NCBI GenBank assembly: GCA_019240215.1
Contig: JAFAYQ010000025.1
Coordinates: 1 to 64,000, forward strand
Direction: 5' to 3'
Source: Actinomycetota bacterium
GTDB taxonomy: Bacteria; Actinomycetota; Actinomycetes; Streptosporangiales; Streptosporangiaceae
DNA length: 64,000 nt
The position numbers and the translations under genes are program-made. This document shows, piece by piece, positions 8,584-16,888 of this stretch (its first letter is position 1; the number at the start of each line of letters is the position of its first letter). The notes below the pieces were generated by a model that was not told the origin of the DNA, made no database searches, and was given only the letters and a program-made list of their open reading frames with translations.

Positions 8584-9117
8584 ATGGGTGCAGACGAGCC
8601 GCGGCGACTCCTGCTGCTCCGGCACGCCAAATCGGCCTGGCCCGACGTGCCGGACGATGAGCGGCCGCTCAACGACCGGGGCCGCCGGGACACGCCGGCC
8701 ATCGGCCGCTGGCTGCAGTCCAGCGGCTACGTGCCCGACCTGGTGCTCTGCTCGACCGCCAGCCGGACCCGGGAGACCTGGGACCTGCTGGCCCCCGAGC
8801 TGGACGCGAACCCGCAGGTCCGCTACGAGCAGCGGATTTACGAGGCCAGCGCGCTGAGCCTGCTGCACCTGCTGCGGGAGACCGGCAACGGCTACCGGAC
8901 GGTGCTGCTGATCGGCCACAACCCGGGCGTCGCCGAGCTCGCCGTCGGCATCGCCCAGATGGCCGACGGCCCGGCCGGCGAGCCGCTGGAGCGGGTTCGC
9001 GAGAAGTTCCCGACCGCCGCCGTCGCGGTGCTCGACTTCCAGGGCGAGTGGGCCGACCTCACCCCCGGTGAGGTGCGGATGACCGACTTCGCGGTGCCCA
9101 AGGAAATCCGGGCCTGA
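8584..9117 (+). CDS. SixA-like phosphohistidine phosphatase
   Basis: 177 residues from ATG 8584 (MGADEPRRLLLLRHAKSAWP). The frame is open upstream but the extension has no family features. It is a histidine phosphatase with the RHG-type loop RHAKS (phospho-acceptor His) and the second catalytic His in VLLIGHNPGVAELA. LNDRGRRDTPAIGRWL and LCSTASRTRETWDLL are standard for the SixA branch, which dephosphorylates phosphohistidine on signalling or other proteins. It is divergent from the secreted protein gene at 7425-8381 and shares a 202-bp gap with it. Confidence 0.85.
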   Translation: MGADEPRRLLLLRHAKSAWPDVPDDERPLNDRGRRDTPAIGRWLQSSGYVPDLVLCSTASRTRETWDLLAPELDANPQVRYEQRIYEASALSLLHLLRETGNGYRTVLLIGHNPGVAELAVGIAQMADGPAGEPLERVREKFPTAAVAVLDFQGEWADLTPGEVRMTDFAVPKEIRA

Positions 9118-9241
9118 CCTGCTGGACCGGTTCAGCCGGTTAGGGCGGGCTGTCCGTTTGGTCACATTGGGCCGGAGCAAACGCCGGCGTGTCGGCTGAT
9201 CCGGCTGCGGTGATCCTTGATGAATAAAGTTGAATATGGTC

Positions 9242-9286
9242 TTTACAGTGCCTCAGCTTGGTGCGATCTTTTGGGAAACGTTTCCT
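9242..9286 (+). promoter_or_regulatory. LacI-type operator with overlapping candidate promoter
   Basis: A perfect 12-bp palindrome GGAAACGTTTCC with central CG is at 9274-9285. This is the classic LacI/GalR-family half-site pattern. A possible promoter lies just upstream: TTTACA (9242-9247), a 17-bp spacer and GATCTT (9265-9270). The operator would then cover the transcription start and repress the lipase gene at 9355. No LacI regulator is encoded in the window. Confidence 0.55.
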
Positions 9287-9354
9287 TACTCGTCAGTAGC
9301 TTTCGTGGGTTCGCGGCGGCTGGCGGGTAGCGGCCCGACGCCCAGGAGGCCACG

Positions 9355-10611
9355 ATGACGAGGCTCCGCCGGCCGGCCAGCCGGCTGATCTGCTCGCTGG
9401 CGGCCGCGGCCGCGATCGCGCTGCCGCTGACGACCCTGGCCGCCGCCCCAGCCGGGGCCGCCCGCACGGCGGCCGCCACCCCCGCGGCCCGGGCGTCGGC
9501 CGCGAGCTGCGATACGGCGCCGGCCGGGGACGGCTTCTACGACCCGCCCAGCCCGCTGCCGGCCGGAACCCACGGCGACATCGTCTGGTGCCGCCCCGCC
9601 TCGTCCCCGGTCAGCGGCAGCCAGGCCTGGCAGATCCTGTACCTCTCGACCACGGCGGGCGGTCAGCCGACGGCGATCTCGGGCACGGTGTTCGTGCCGG
9701 CCGCCCCGTACGTGGGGACCCGGCCGGTGGTCGCCTACGCGCCCGGCACCCAGGGCTGGGGTGACCAGTGCGCGCCGTCCCGGGAGATCGCCGCGGGTGA
9801 CTTCGACGAGCAGTTCGCGGTCAGCAACCTGCTGGCCAAGGGCTGGGCGGTGGTGGTGACCGACTATCCGGGCCTCGGGACCCCCGGCGTTGAGGCCTAC
9901 AACGTCGGCATCCCCGAGGGCTACGGGGTGCTCGACTCGCTGCGGGCCGCCACCCTGCTGCCGGGAACGGGCCTGAGCCAGTCGGCGCCGATGGGTATCG
10001 AGGGCTACTCCCAGGGCGGCGGCGCGGCCGACTGGGCCGCCCAGCTCCAGCCGTCCTACGCGCCGGGCCTGGACCTGACCGGAGTCGCGGCCGGCGGCAC
10101 CCCGGCCAACCTGCAGGCCGTGGCCAGCAACATCAACGGCTCGGTCTGGTTCGCGTTCCTGGCGGGCACCGCCGAGGGGTTCAGCACCGTGTATCCGTCG
10201 CTGGACCTGAACCGCCAGCTGACCCCGGCCGGCCAGGCCGCCATGGCCCAGCTCGAAACCATGTGCCAGGCTCAGGGCCTGCTGACGTTCGCGGGCAAGA
10301 AGATCGAGGACTACACGGTCGGCGGCATCAACCCGATCACCGAGCCGCAGTGGCAGTCGGTGCTCGACACCAACGACCTGGGCGCGATGAAGCCCGCGGT
10401 GCCGCTGTACCAGTACCACGGGCTGCTGGACGAGATCATCCCCTACCGGGTCGAGCAGACGCTGCACCAGCAGTACTGCGCGCAGGGGGTGACCACCCGG
10501 CTGACCGGCTACCTGGGCGACCACATCCTGACCCAGGTGCTGGCCCAGGCCGACGTGGTCAGCTGGCTGGGGGCCCGGCTGGCGGGCACCCCAGCCACCG
10601 GTAACTGCTGA
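9355..10611 (+). CDS. Secreted lipase (secretory lipase family, alpha/beta hydrolase)
   Basis: 418 residues. The Sec signal is RLICSLAAAAAIALPLTTLA with cleavage near APAGA. The alpha/beta-hydrolase body has nucleophile elbow GYSQGG (Ser219), VVVTDYPGLGTPG, an oxyanion-side APGTQGWGDQC, and late acid and His blocks (YHGLLDEIIPY; YLGDHILT). This is the secretory lipase (LIP) family of fungi and actinobacteria, which hydrolyses acylglycerols outside the cell. AGGAGG lies six bases before the ATG. Expression is probably controlled at the LacI-type operator 70 bp upstream. Two Cys pairs (51/79 and 139/...) suggest extracellular disulfides. Confidence 0.88.
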   Translation: MTRLRRPASRLICSLAAAAAIALPLTTLAAAPAGAARTAAATPAARASAASCDTAPAGDGFYDPPSPLPAGTHGDIVWCRPASSPVSGSQAWQILYLSTTAGGQPTAISGTVFVPAAPYVGTRPVVAYAPGTQGWGDQCAPSREIAAGDFDEQFAVSNLLAKGWAVVVTDYPGLGTPGVEAYNVGIPEGYGVLDSLRAATLLPGTGLSQSAPMGIEGYSQGGGAADWAAQLQPSYAPGLDLTGVAAGGTPANLQAVASNINGSVWFAFLAGTAEGFSTVYPSLDLNRQLTPAGQAAMAQLETMCQAQGLLTFAGKKIEDYTVGGINPITEPQWQSVLDTNDLGAMKPAVPLYQYHGLLDEIIPYRVEQTLHQQYCAQGVTTRLTGYLGDHILTQVLAQADVVSWLGARLAGTPATGNC

Positions 10612-11490
10612 TCAGGAGCCGAAGCTGGCCACCGCCGGGATGACCTCGTTGCCGATCACTTCCAGCGGCGAGATCGACGAGACCCCCACCACCTGGCCGA
10701 TCGCGGTCTGGATGCCCTGCTCGGACAGGCGGCCCAGCTCGTCGATGGTCTTGGCGGTGTTCTCGCCGTCGGTGCCGACGTCGAACGAGTAGTAGGCGGT
10801 CTTCTCGATCTCGTCGTAGTCGCGGCCCTCGCGCTCGCAGTGCTCCCGGAGCACGTCGAGCTTGCGGCCGAGTTCGGGACTGGAGAACAGGTTGCAGGCC
10901 TGCGCGTACCTGGCCACCAGCCGCAGCGTCTTCTTCTCCCCGCCGCCGCCGATCATGATGGGCGGGTGCGGCTTGGTCAGCGCCTGCGGCGAGTTCAGCG
11001 GCCGGTCCAGGTGGAACAGCTTGCCGTCGTACGGCTTCTCGTCGCCCGCCCACATCTGCAGGCAGATCTGCAGCGCCTCTTCGAGCTGCTCGAACCGCTC
11101 GGCCACGGGTGGGAACGGGACGCCCAGGCCGCGCGACTCTTCTTCGTTCCAGCCGGCCCCGATGCCCAGCCAGGCCCGGCCGCCGGACAGCACGTCGAGG
11201 GTGGTGACGGTCTTGGCCAGCAGGCCCGGGTACCGGTAGTGCACCCCGGTGACCAGCGTGCCCAGCCGGACCCGGGACGTGTGCGCGGCCAGGAAGCCGA
11301 GCGCGGTGTAGGCCTCCAGCATCTCGTGCTCGGACGGGCCGACCGAGCGGATCTGGAAGAAGTGGTCCATGAGCATGATGTGCTCGAAGCCGGCGTCGTC
11401 CGCGGTGCGGGCCACCGTCGCCAGCGTCGAGCCGAGCTGCGCCGGGTTGCCGGCCCAGGTGAAATCGGGAATCTGAAGTCCAAGTTTCAC
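10612..11490 (-). CDS. F420-dependent LLM-class oxidoreductase (TIGR03560 type)
   Basis: 292-residue luciferase-like TIM barrel starting MKLGLQIPDFTWAGNPAQL. It has VARTADDAGFEHIMLMDHFF, RVRLGTLVTGVHYRYPGLLA, TLDVLSGGRAWLGIGAGWNE and PPIMIGGGGEKKTLRLVARY, the pattern of coenzyme-F420 members rather than FMN luciferases. It would use reduced F420 for a hydride transfer; the substrate is unknown. It is convergent with the lipase, with stops back to back at 10611/10612. The downstream-facing promoter lies in the ~100-bp gap shared with the M20 gene end. Confidence 0.88.
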   Translation of the reverse strand: MKLGLQIPDFTWAGNPAQLGSTLATVARTADDAGFEHIMLMDHFFQIRSVGPSEHEMLEAYTALGFLAAHTSRVRLGTLVTGVHYRYPGLLAKTVTTLDVLSGGRAWLGIGAGWNEEESRGLGVPFPPVAERFEQLEEALQICLQMWAGDEKPYDGKLFHLDRPLNSPQALTKPHPPIMIGGGGEKKTLRLVARYAQACNLFSSPELGRKLDVLREHCEREGRDYDEIEKTAYYSFDVGTDGENTAKTIDELGRLSEQGIQTAIGQVVGVSSISPLEVIGNEVIPAVASFGS

Positions 11491-11590
11491 GCGATTACCT
11501 CCACCACCACTCTCCCATATCCGGAGGATCCTCCGGTAAGGGGGTGGTGGGCGGGGGTCCGGCGGGAATCGTCAGCGGGGCGCCCGCCGG

Positions 11591-12769
11591 TCAGCCGGTG
11601 CGCTCCATCAGCCGCGTCCGTAGTCCCGCGTCCTGCGCCGCGTCGGCGACGGTCCAGGCCAGGCCGGTGGCGGCGTCGGTCAGGGCCCGGTCGGCGGCCG
11701 GGCTGACGCAGTGGGCGGCGAACTCCTTCTGGTGATTGACCGCGGGCAGCGAGTCGATCCCGATGTAGGGGTGGATGGCCGGGAGGACCTGGGAGACGTT
11801 GCCCATGTCGGTCGAGGCCCGGTTCATCCGGCCCGCCAGGGCGGCGGCGCCGCTCGCCCCCGACGACAGGAACTCGCGGCCCAGCCGTTCGGCGTTGGCC
11901 CGGTACAGCGGCAGCAGGTCGGGGTCGTTGCGGAAGTCGGCGTACGGGGGCGCCTCGGACTCGATCTCCAGCTCGCAGCCGGTGGCCAGCGCGCCCGCCT
12001 CGAAGCAGCGCCGGATCTTGGGCTCCAGCCCGGCCAGCTCGTCCACGGTTTCGGCCCGCACGTACCAGCGGCCCTCGGTGGCGTCGGGGATCACGTTGGG
12101 GGCGTCGCCGGCGTGGGTCACCACCCCGTGCACCCGGGTGCTGGGCAACAGCTGCTGGCGGAGCAGGCCGATCGCCACCTGGGCGACGGTGAAGGCGTCG
12201 GCCGCGTTGACGCCCTGCTCGGGGTAGGCGGCCGCGTGGGTCGCCTGGCCCCGGTAGCGGACCAGCATGTGCGACACCGCGAACGGGCGGGCCTCGGCCA
12301 CGTCGACCGGGCCCGGGTGGACCATCATCGCCGCGTGCAGCCCGTCGAACGCGCCCCGTTCGAGCATGAACACCTTGCCGCCGCCGCCCTCCTCGGCCGG
12401 AGTGCCGAGCACGGTCACGGTCAGCCCGAGGTCGTCGGCCACCCGCGCCAGCGCCAGCCCGGCCCCGACCGAGGAGGCGGCGATGATGTTGTGGCCGCAG
12501 GCGTGGCCGACGCCCGGCAGCGCGTCGTACTCGGCGCAGATGCCGATGTGCAGCGGGCCGCTGCCCGCCCGGGCGATGAACGCGGTCGGCAGCTGGCAGG
12601 CGCCGGTCTCCACCTCGAACCCGCCGTCGGCCAGCTCGGCCGACACCCAGGCGGCGGCCCGCTCCTCGGTCCAGGCGGTCTCCGGGTGGGCGTGCAGCTG
12701 GTGGCTGAGCCCGGTCAGCCGGTCGCGGGCCCCGGTGATGGTCGCGGCCAGCGCGTCCTTGACGTCCAT
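11591..12769 (-). CDS. M20-family amidohydrolase (peptidase M20D type)
   Basis: 392 residues from ATG 12769, chosen because GGAGG lies seven bases upstream. Zinc-binding and catalytic segments include ICAEYDALPGVGHACGHN, TPAEEGGGGKV and MMVHPGP. The lid domain has VRYRGQATHAAAYPEQGVNA, and the late STDMGNVSQVLPAIHPYIG is characteristic of the amidohydrolase/aminobenzoyl-glutamate branch. Such enzymes cleave amide bonds of N-acyl or pABA-glutamate-like substrates. It is followed on the same strand, 29 bp upstream in the genome order, by the AlkZ-like gene at 12799-13902, so the two may share a transcript. Confidence 0.87.
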   Translation of the reverse strand: MDVKDALAATITGARDRLTGLSHQLHAHPETAWTEERAAAWVSAELADGGFEVETGACQLPTAFIARAGSGPLHIGICAEYDALPGVGHACGHNIIAASSVGAGLALARVADDLGLTVTVLGTPAEEGGGGKVFMLERGAFDGLHAAMMVHPGPVDVAEARPFAVSHMLVRYRGQATHAAAYPEQGVNAADAFTVAQVAIGLLRQQLLPSTRVHGVVTHAGDAPNVIPDATEGRWYVRAETVDELAGLEPKIRRCFEAGALATGCELEIESEAPPYADFRNDPDLLPLYRANAERLGREFLSSGASGAAALAGRMNRASTDMGNVSQVLPAIHPYIGIDSLPAVNHQKEFAAHCVSPAADRALTDAATGLAWTVADAAQDAGLRTRLMERTG

Positions 12770-12798
12770 TCCCACTCCTCCAGTCCCAGCGACTCCCG

Positions 12799-13902
12799 TC
12801 ACAGCGGCGCTACCTGGAACGTTACGTCGGTGCCGAGGAAGCGCCCGACGTCGGTGGCCTCGGCCGCCAGCGCGTCGGCGTCACCGGCCGCCAGCGGGGC
12901 GAACGGCTCGACCGTCACCCGGGTCTTACGTTCCAGCCGCCAGGTCCCGGCCACCCGGCCGCCGACCAGCACCGTCGGCCGTACGAACCCGCCGCCGGCC
13001 TGAATCCGTTTCGCGTACCCGGGGGCGAGGATCAGCTCCCGGTCGCGGTACCCCATCAGCAGCGGGTCGAAGTGCCCGAGCAGCCGCGGCGACGGTGCCG
13101 CCCCGTCCAGCTCCGCCCCGTCCAGCGCGACCATGTCCACGCCGGCCGGGACGGTCTCGTCCGCGATCAGCGCCCACGCCTTCCCGCAGTCCGCGGTCGG
13201 CAGCCCTGACCAGGTGGCGAAGTCGGCCCGGCTGGCCGGACCGTAGCCGCCCAGGTAGCGCCGGGCCAGCTCGGCCAGCGCCTCGTCCCGCTCCAGGGCC
13301 GGCACGGCCGGCGCCCACTCGTCCAGGAGGACGTAGGTGGGCTCGTCCCCCGGCCGGTCGGGACCCCGGCAGATCAGGCTGCGCCCGGCCGCGTAACCGA
13401 GCAGGTGCGGCGGCTGCTGGGTGCGCGGGTCGATCCCGACCCCCTCGGCTGCCAGCCGCTCGATCAGCTCGGCCCGTGTCAGCCGGGCCGAACCGGCCAG
13501 GATCGACGCCAGCGCGGCCAGAGCACGCTCACACAGCTCATCAGTCAGGCCCAGCTGCGACCTGCGCCGGGCATCCTTTTTATTGATAAAGGGGCCCAGC
13601 AGTCCGGTCATCCAGCGCACGTCCGTGGTCGCCACCAGATGGAGCGTGCCCCGCATCGCCCAGGTGCGGGTGACCAGGCCGTTCGCGCACGCCTGGTCGA
13701 CATCGGCCGCGGTCAGCCCGGCCGTGCGCGGCCGGACCGCCAGCCGGGCGGGCGGGGCCGCCTGCGCCTGCAGGCCGCCCAGGTGCCGGGCGACCCCGGC
13801 GACATCGGGACCCGACGGACCTGGCCGGCCGAGCAGCTGCGCCTGCCAGCGAACGGCCCGGAGCTGGCCCGGCGTGAGCGAGGTCCCCACGGCGGCGACC
13901 AT
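12799..13902 (-). CDS. AlkZ/AZL-like winged-helix DNA glycosylase
   Basis: About 367 residues of the HTH_42 winged-helix family. The diagnostic QxQ catalytic pair of AlkZ-type glycosylases is present: GGLQAQ with Gln45 and Gln47 when counted from the ATG at 13902. Further family blocks are LVTRTWAMRGTLHLVATTDVRWM, GYGPASRADFATWSGL, LLGHFDPLLMGYRDRELIL and GTWRLERKT. AlkZ homologues excise bulky N-linked adducts or unhook interstrand crosslinks, so a self-resistance or DNA-repair role is likely. The start is uncertain: 13902 has no strong ribosome-binding site. The start region is divergent from the acetyltransferase at 13945. Confidence 0.78.
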   Translation of the reverse strand: MVAAVGTSLTPGQLRAVRWQAQLLGRPGPSGPDVAGVARHLGGLQAQAAPPARLAVRPRTAGLTAADVDQACANGLVTRTWAMRGTLHLVATTDVRWMTGLLGPFINKKDARRRSQLGLTDELCERALAALASILAGSARLTRAELIERLAAEGVGIDPRTQQPPHLLGYAAGRSLICRGPDRPGDEPTYVLLDEWAPAVPALERDEALAELARRYLGGYGPASRADFATWSGLPTADCGKAWALIADETVPAGVDMVALDGAELDGAAPSPRLLGHFDPLLMGYRDRELILAPGYAKRIQAGGGFVRPTVLVGGRVAGTWRLERKTRVTVEPFAPLAAGDADALAAEATDVGRFLGTDVTFQVAPL

Positions 13903-13944
13903 ACCGGGTTGTCGGCCGGTGCGCCGGCCAGCGAGCATAGGGTG

Positions 13945-14505
13945 ATGCAGCTTTCCGTTCCCCGCCCCCCCGAGGTCCTCGAGCACGGGCCGGCCACGCT
14001 GCGGCGCTGGCAGTTCGGCGACGAGGAAGCCGCCTACGTGGCGGTCATCGAGTCGCAGGACCACCTGCGGCCGTGGATGCCGTGGGCCAAGGGCTACTCG
14101 CGGGAGGCGGCGGTCGAGTTCGTGGCCGGCTGCGACCGGGACTGGGAGTCCGGCCTGGCCTTCAACTACGCGATCACGGTCGACCGCACCATCGCCGGCA
14201 GCTGCGGGCTGATGGCCCGGATCGGCCCGGGCGGCCTCGAGATCGGCTACTGGGTACACCGCGACTACCTCCGGCGCGGCCTCGCCACCGCCGCCACCGC
14301 GGCGCTGACCAGCGCGGCGTTCGGCCTGCCGGGCATCGACCGGGTCGAGATCGTGCACGACGAGCTGAACGGCCCGAGCGAGGCGGTGCCGCGCAAGCTC
14401 GGCTTCACCCGGGCGGGCGAGCGGACGCTCGACTTCGCCCCCGAGGCCGGCACCGGCCTCGGCGTCGTCTGGCGGCTGGACCGCCCGGCCGCGGTGGCCG
14501 GCTAG
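13945..14505 (+). CDS. GNAT acetyltransferase, RimJ/RimL type
   Basis: 186 residues. LRRWQFGDEEAAYVAVIESQDHLRPWMPW is the N-terminal signature (quoted here only in part by motif: LRRW, HLRPWMPW). The acetyl-CoA loop is YWVHRDYLRRGLATAATAAL, and NGPSEAVPRKLGF is motif B. The family N-acetylates ribosomal protein N-termini or small amines. ATG 13945 follows TAGGG; GTG 13942 is an alternative. The TAG stop at 14503-14505 lies inside the 8-bp target duplication of the neighbouring IS. Before that insertion the stop overlapped the stop of the convergent hydrolase at 16021. Confidence 0.86.
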   Translation: MQLSVPRPPEVLEHGPATLRRWQFGDEEAAYVAVIESQDHLRPWMPWAKGYSREAAVEFVAGCDRDWESGLAFNYAITVDRTIAGSCGLMARIGPGGLEIGYWVHRDYLRRGLATAATAALTSAAFGLPGIDRVEIVHDELNGPSEAVPRKLGFTRAGERTLDFAPEAGTGLGVVWRLDRPAAVAG

Positions 14506-14507
14506 CG
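14500..14507. repeat. Left copy of 8-bp IS target-site duplication
   Basis: GGCTAGCG immediately outside the left end of the IS. The same octamer, same orientation, is at 16019-16026. Confidence 0.75.
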
Positions 14508-14548
14508 TCAAGGCCGGGTAGTTAGGGTTCGTTTTTTGCTGTCAAGGG
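14508..14548 (+). repeat. Left terminal inverted repeat of the IS
   Basis: It carries TAGTTAGG at 14519-14526 and GCTGTCAAGGG at 14538-14548. It also encodes the last residues and stop of the transposase. Confidence 0.8.
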
Positions 14549-15940
14549 CGGGGTGATGACGGTGATATCGATGGTGGCCTTGTAGGTGGTGCGGTCGACT
14601 TTGCCCCGGGCGTTGTATTTGGAGATGGCGCGCTTGACGACGCGGGGGCTGGTTCTGGGCCGTCGCGGGGGCATGAGGCTGGCCAGGACGAGGCGGCCGA
14701 TGTTTCCGGCCAGGTCGGTGACGGTTCCGGCGGTCACGCCCGCGGCCAGGATGACCTGGTCGCGGGCCGCGCCTAGTGCGATGGTGAAGCTGGCCCGGTC
14801 AGGGTCGGTTCCGGGGATGGTGCTGGTGGCGTCGGCAATGGCGGCGCGCAGGGCCTGGTAGGTGATGAGCAGGGCGTAGACCTCCTGCTCGACGCCGTCC
14901 GGGGTGCGGGCGCGCAGGACGCGGCCGCCGAGGATCGTCGACTTGAGTTCGAGGTAGGCGGTCTCGATCTCCCAGCGCTCGTGGTAGAGGGCGATGACCT
15001 GTTCGGCGGGGTAGCGGGCGGCGTCGGCCAAAGTGGTGATCAGCCGGTAACGGCTGCCGGTGCGCCCGCCGGCGGTCACGACGGTGATCTCAGCGTCGAT
15101 GACCCGGACCGGGACGCCGCCGAAGGCCGACAGCCAGGAGCCGTCTGGCAGGCGGCGCAGGACGGGAAGCCCCGGGCAGCCGCGCCCGGTGCGGACCCGG
15201 ACCAGGAACTCCGCGCCGGCGGCCGCGATCTGCGCGGCCAGGAACCCGGCGGCGAAGTTCCGGTCGGCGAGCAGGATCATTCCTGCTCGCAGGCTGGGCA
15301 GCAGCAGCGGGGCGCAGGTGGTCTCGCCGCTGGCGGCCGGGCGGAACACGGCGTCGATGACTGTGCGGGTGCCGCAGCTGACCAGGGCCAGCAGCCGCAC
15401 CGTCGGATAGCTGCCGCCACCGGTGGCACCGCCGCGCTGCTTGGAGTAGACGGCCAGGTTCGCCGGGCTGCCGGCGACCGTCAAGATGGTCCCGTCAACA
15501 GCGCAGACCAGCAGGCCCTTCCACCGCGCTCCGGCCGGCGACGGGCCGCGCAGCAAGAAGAACAGCTCGCGCAGCGGTCCCGGGCCAAGGCGGCGGCGTG
15601 CCTGGGTCATCGCCGACGCAGTCGGGGTGGCCACAGGCAGCCCGCCCAGCCCCGCGGCCAGGCGGCGCCAGACCTGCTCATAGCCCAGCTCGGCGAACAG
15701 GCCCCCTGCCAGCAGCAGATACACCACAACCCGCGACGGCAGGTCACGGACACGGCGCTGGACCCGGCACGTTTCCTCCAGCACAGCATCGACCATCTCG
15801 AACGGCACCTGCTGCGTCAGCTCACCCAGATGACCAGGCGCGAACCGCCCTCCAGCCACTGCGGCGGAACGGAAAATGACAGACTTATCCAACAGCGGGG
15901 CTCCCGGTGATGAGGCATGTCTTTGGCGGACAAACCTCAC
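14522..15940 (-). CDS. IS4-family DDE transposase
   Basis: 472 residues. Asp149 (CAVDGT), Asp226 (LLADRNF) and Glu326 form the DDE triad. Glu326 sits in the exact IS4 signature Y319-x2-R322-x3-E326-x6-K333 (YHERWEIETAYLELK). An N-terminal IS4-type helical domain precedes it (residues ~15-110). The GTG start at 15940 lies in a possible stem, with CTCC-GG-GAGG arms at 15901-15915 and 15935-15950 that could limit translation. The TAA stop (14522-14524) lies inside the left inverted repeat, 14 bp from the element end, so the last codons are part of the transposase binding site. Confidence 0.92.
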   Translation of the reverse strand: MRFVRQRHASSPGAPLLDKSVIFRSAAVAGGRFAPGHLGELTQQVPFEMVDAVLEETCRVQRRVRDLPSRVVVYLLLAGGLFAELGYEQVWRRLAAGLGGLPVATPTASAMTQARRRLGPGPLRELFFLLRGPSPAGARWKGLLVCAVDGTILTVAGSPANLAVYSKQRGGATGGGSYPTVRLLALVSCGTRTVIDAVFRPAASGETTCAPLLLPSLRAGMILLADRNFAAGFLAAQIAAAGAEFLVRVRTGRGCPGLPVLRRLPDGSWLSAFGGVPVRVIDAEITVVTAGGRTGSRYRLITTLADAARYPAEQVIALYHERWEIETAYLELKSTILGGRVLRARTPDGVEQEVYALLITYQALRAAIADATSTIPGTDPDRASFTIALGAARDQVILAAGVTAGTVTDLAGNIGRLVLASLMPPRRPRTSPRVVKRAISKYNARGKVDRTTYKATIDITVITPPLTAKNEP

Positions 15941-15977
15941 TTACCGGAGCCCCGCTGCCATCGCACCCACCAACACA

Positions 15978-16018
15978 CCCTTGACAGCCACGCACCCCGC
16001 CTAACTAACCAGCATTGC
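15978..16018 (-). repeat. Right terminal inverted repeat of the IS
   Basis: The reverse complement of this stretch aligns without gaps to the left repeat. Identical blocks are at 16000-16007 and 15978-15988. Confidence 0.8.
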
Positions 16019-16026
16019 GGCTAGCG
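16019..16026. repeat. Right copy of 8-bp IS target-site duplication
   Basis: GGCTAGCG abutting the right inverted repeat. It contains the stop codon (CTA on this strand) of the hydrolase gene. Confidence 0.75.
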
Positions 16027-16821
16027 CTCGGCGGTGGCCGGCAGCGAGCTGCCCGCCAGCAGGACCTCGGCCACCAGGGTGGGGTCGTCGGTCATCGGCA
16101 CGTGCCCGCAGCCGGGCAGCGACCGGAAGCGGGCGGCCGGCAGCTGCCGCTGAGCGACGGTGGCCTGGCTGGGCAGCAGCATCCGGTCCTTGCTGCCCCA
16201 GGCGATGGTGACCGGGACCCGCTCGGGGATCGGCGCGGTGAACCACAGCGGGGTGGCCAGGATCGCGTCGATCGCCGGGCGGGCGGTCAGGAACGCCCGG
16301 GCGTCTGCGGCCGCCTGCTCGGGGCTGAGCCGGGACGGGTGGCTGACCACCGAGGCGAACATGACCGCGCGGCCGGCCGTGGAGCGGCTCAGCCGCCCGG
16401 CCGAGCCCTGGATGGCCGCCCCGGTCGTCTCCATGATCTTGAAGATCACCTTGGCGTACTGGTACTGCCGCCGGTTGACCCAGAACCCGGCCGGGGACAG
16501 CCCGGTCACGGTCGCGGCCCGGCCCTCGGACCCGATGATCAGGGCCAGCGCCCCGCCCAGGGAGTTGCCGGCCACGTGCGGCTGATCCAGCCCCAGCTCG
16601 TCCAGGAACGCGATGACGTCCTCGGCCATGGCCTGGACCGGCTCGCGGCCGTTCAGTTCGAGCGGCGGGGACTCGCCGTGTCCCGGCAGGTCGACCATGA
16701 TCAGCTCACGCTGGTCGCGCAGCGGGCCGGCCACCGCGTCCCAGGCCTGCCGCCGGTGACCAACCCCGTGCAGCAGCACCAGCGGCGGGCCGTCGCCCAC
16801 CCGCTCGTAGGCCAGCGTCAT
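16021..16821 (-). CDS. Alpha/beta-fold hydrolase
   Basis: 266 residues. The oxyanion HG motif is in VLLHGVGHRRQAWD, followed by VDLPGHGES and nucleophile elbow GNSLGG (Ser near residue 97). The late catalytic Asp is in TIAWGSKDRMLL and His in LPGCGHVPMTDDP. The layout is that of esterases, epoxide hydrolases or C-C hydrolases; the substrate is not evident. The ATG at 16821 is preceded by GGAGG-type sequence. The stop is shared with the IS target duplication. Confidence 0.88.
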   Translation of the reverse strand: MTLAYERVGDGPPLVLLHGVGHRRQAWDAVAGPLRDQRELIMVDLPGHGESPPLELNGREPVQAMAEDVIAFLDELGLDQPHVAGNSLGGALALIIGSEGRAATVTGLSPAGFWVNRRQYQYAKVIFKIMETTGAAIQGSAGRLSRSTAGRAVMFASVVSHPSRLSPEQAAADARAFLTARPAIDAILATPLWFTAPIPERVPVTIAWGSKDRMLLPSQATVAQRQLPAARFRSLPGCGHVPMTDDPTLVAEVLLAGSSLPATAER

Positions 16822-16888
16822 CGCGCACCTCCGTTACTGGCGAGTAACAAGCATCGTAGCCGGGGGCGGCCTGCCCGCCTAGACCCCT

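Larger units (their letters stand above)
14508..16018 (-). mobile_element. IS4-family insertion sequence, 1511 bp, complete
   Basis: The element is bounded by the direct repeat GGCTAGCG (14500-14507 and 16019-16026). Terminal inverted repeats of about 41 bp (14508-14548 and 15978-16018) match at about 29 positions, with identical blocks TAGTTAGG and GCTGTCAAGGG at equal offsets. It holds one intact transposase gene reading right to left. The 8-bp duplication suits the IS4 superfamily. Both flanking genes keep their own stop codons, so the insertion is neutral. An intact frame and matching duplication suggest fairly recent insertion. Confidence 0.85.

Noticed and set aside
14519..16007. Shorter IS boundaries ending at TAGTTAGG without target duplication
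   Set aside because: Moving both ends out by 11 bp gives further matching repeat positions and an exact 8-bp direct repeat, so the longer element is preferred.
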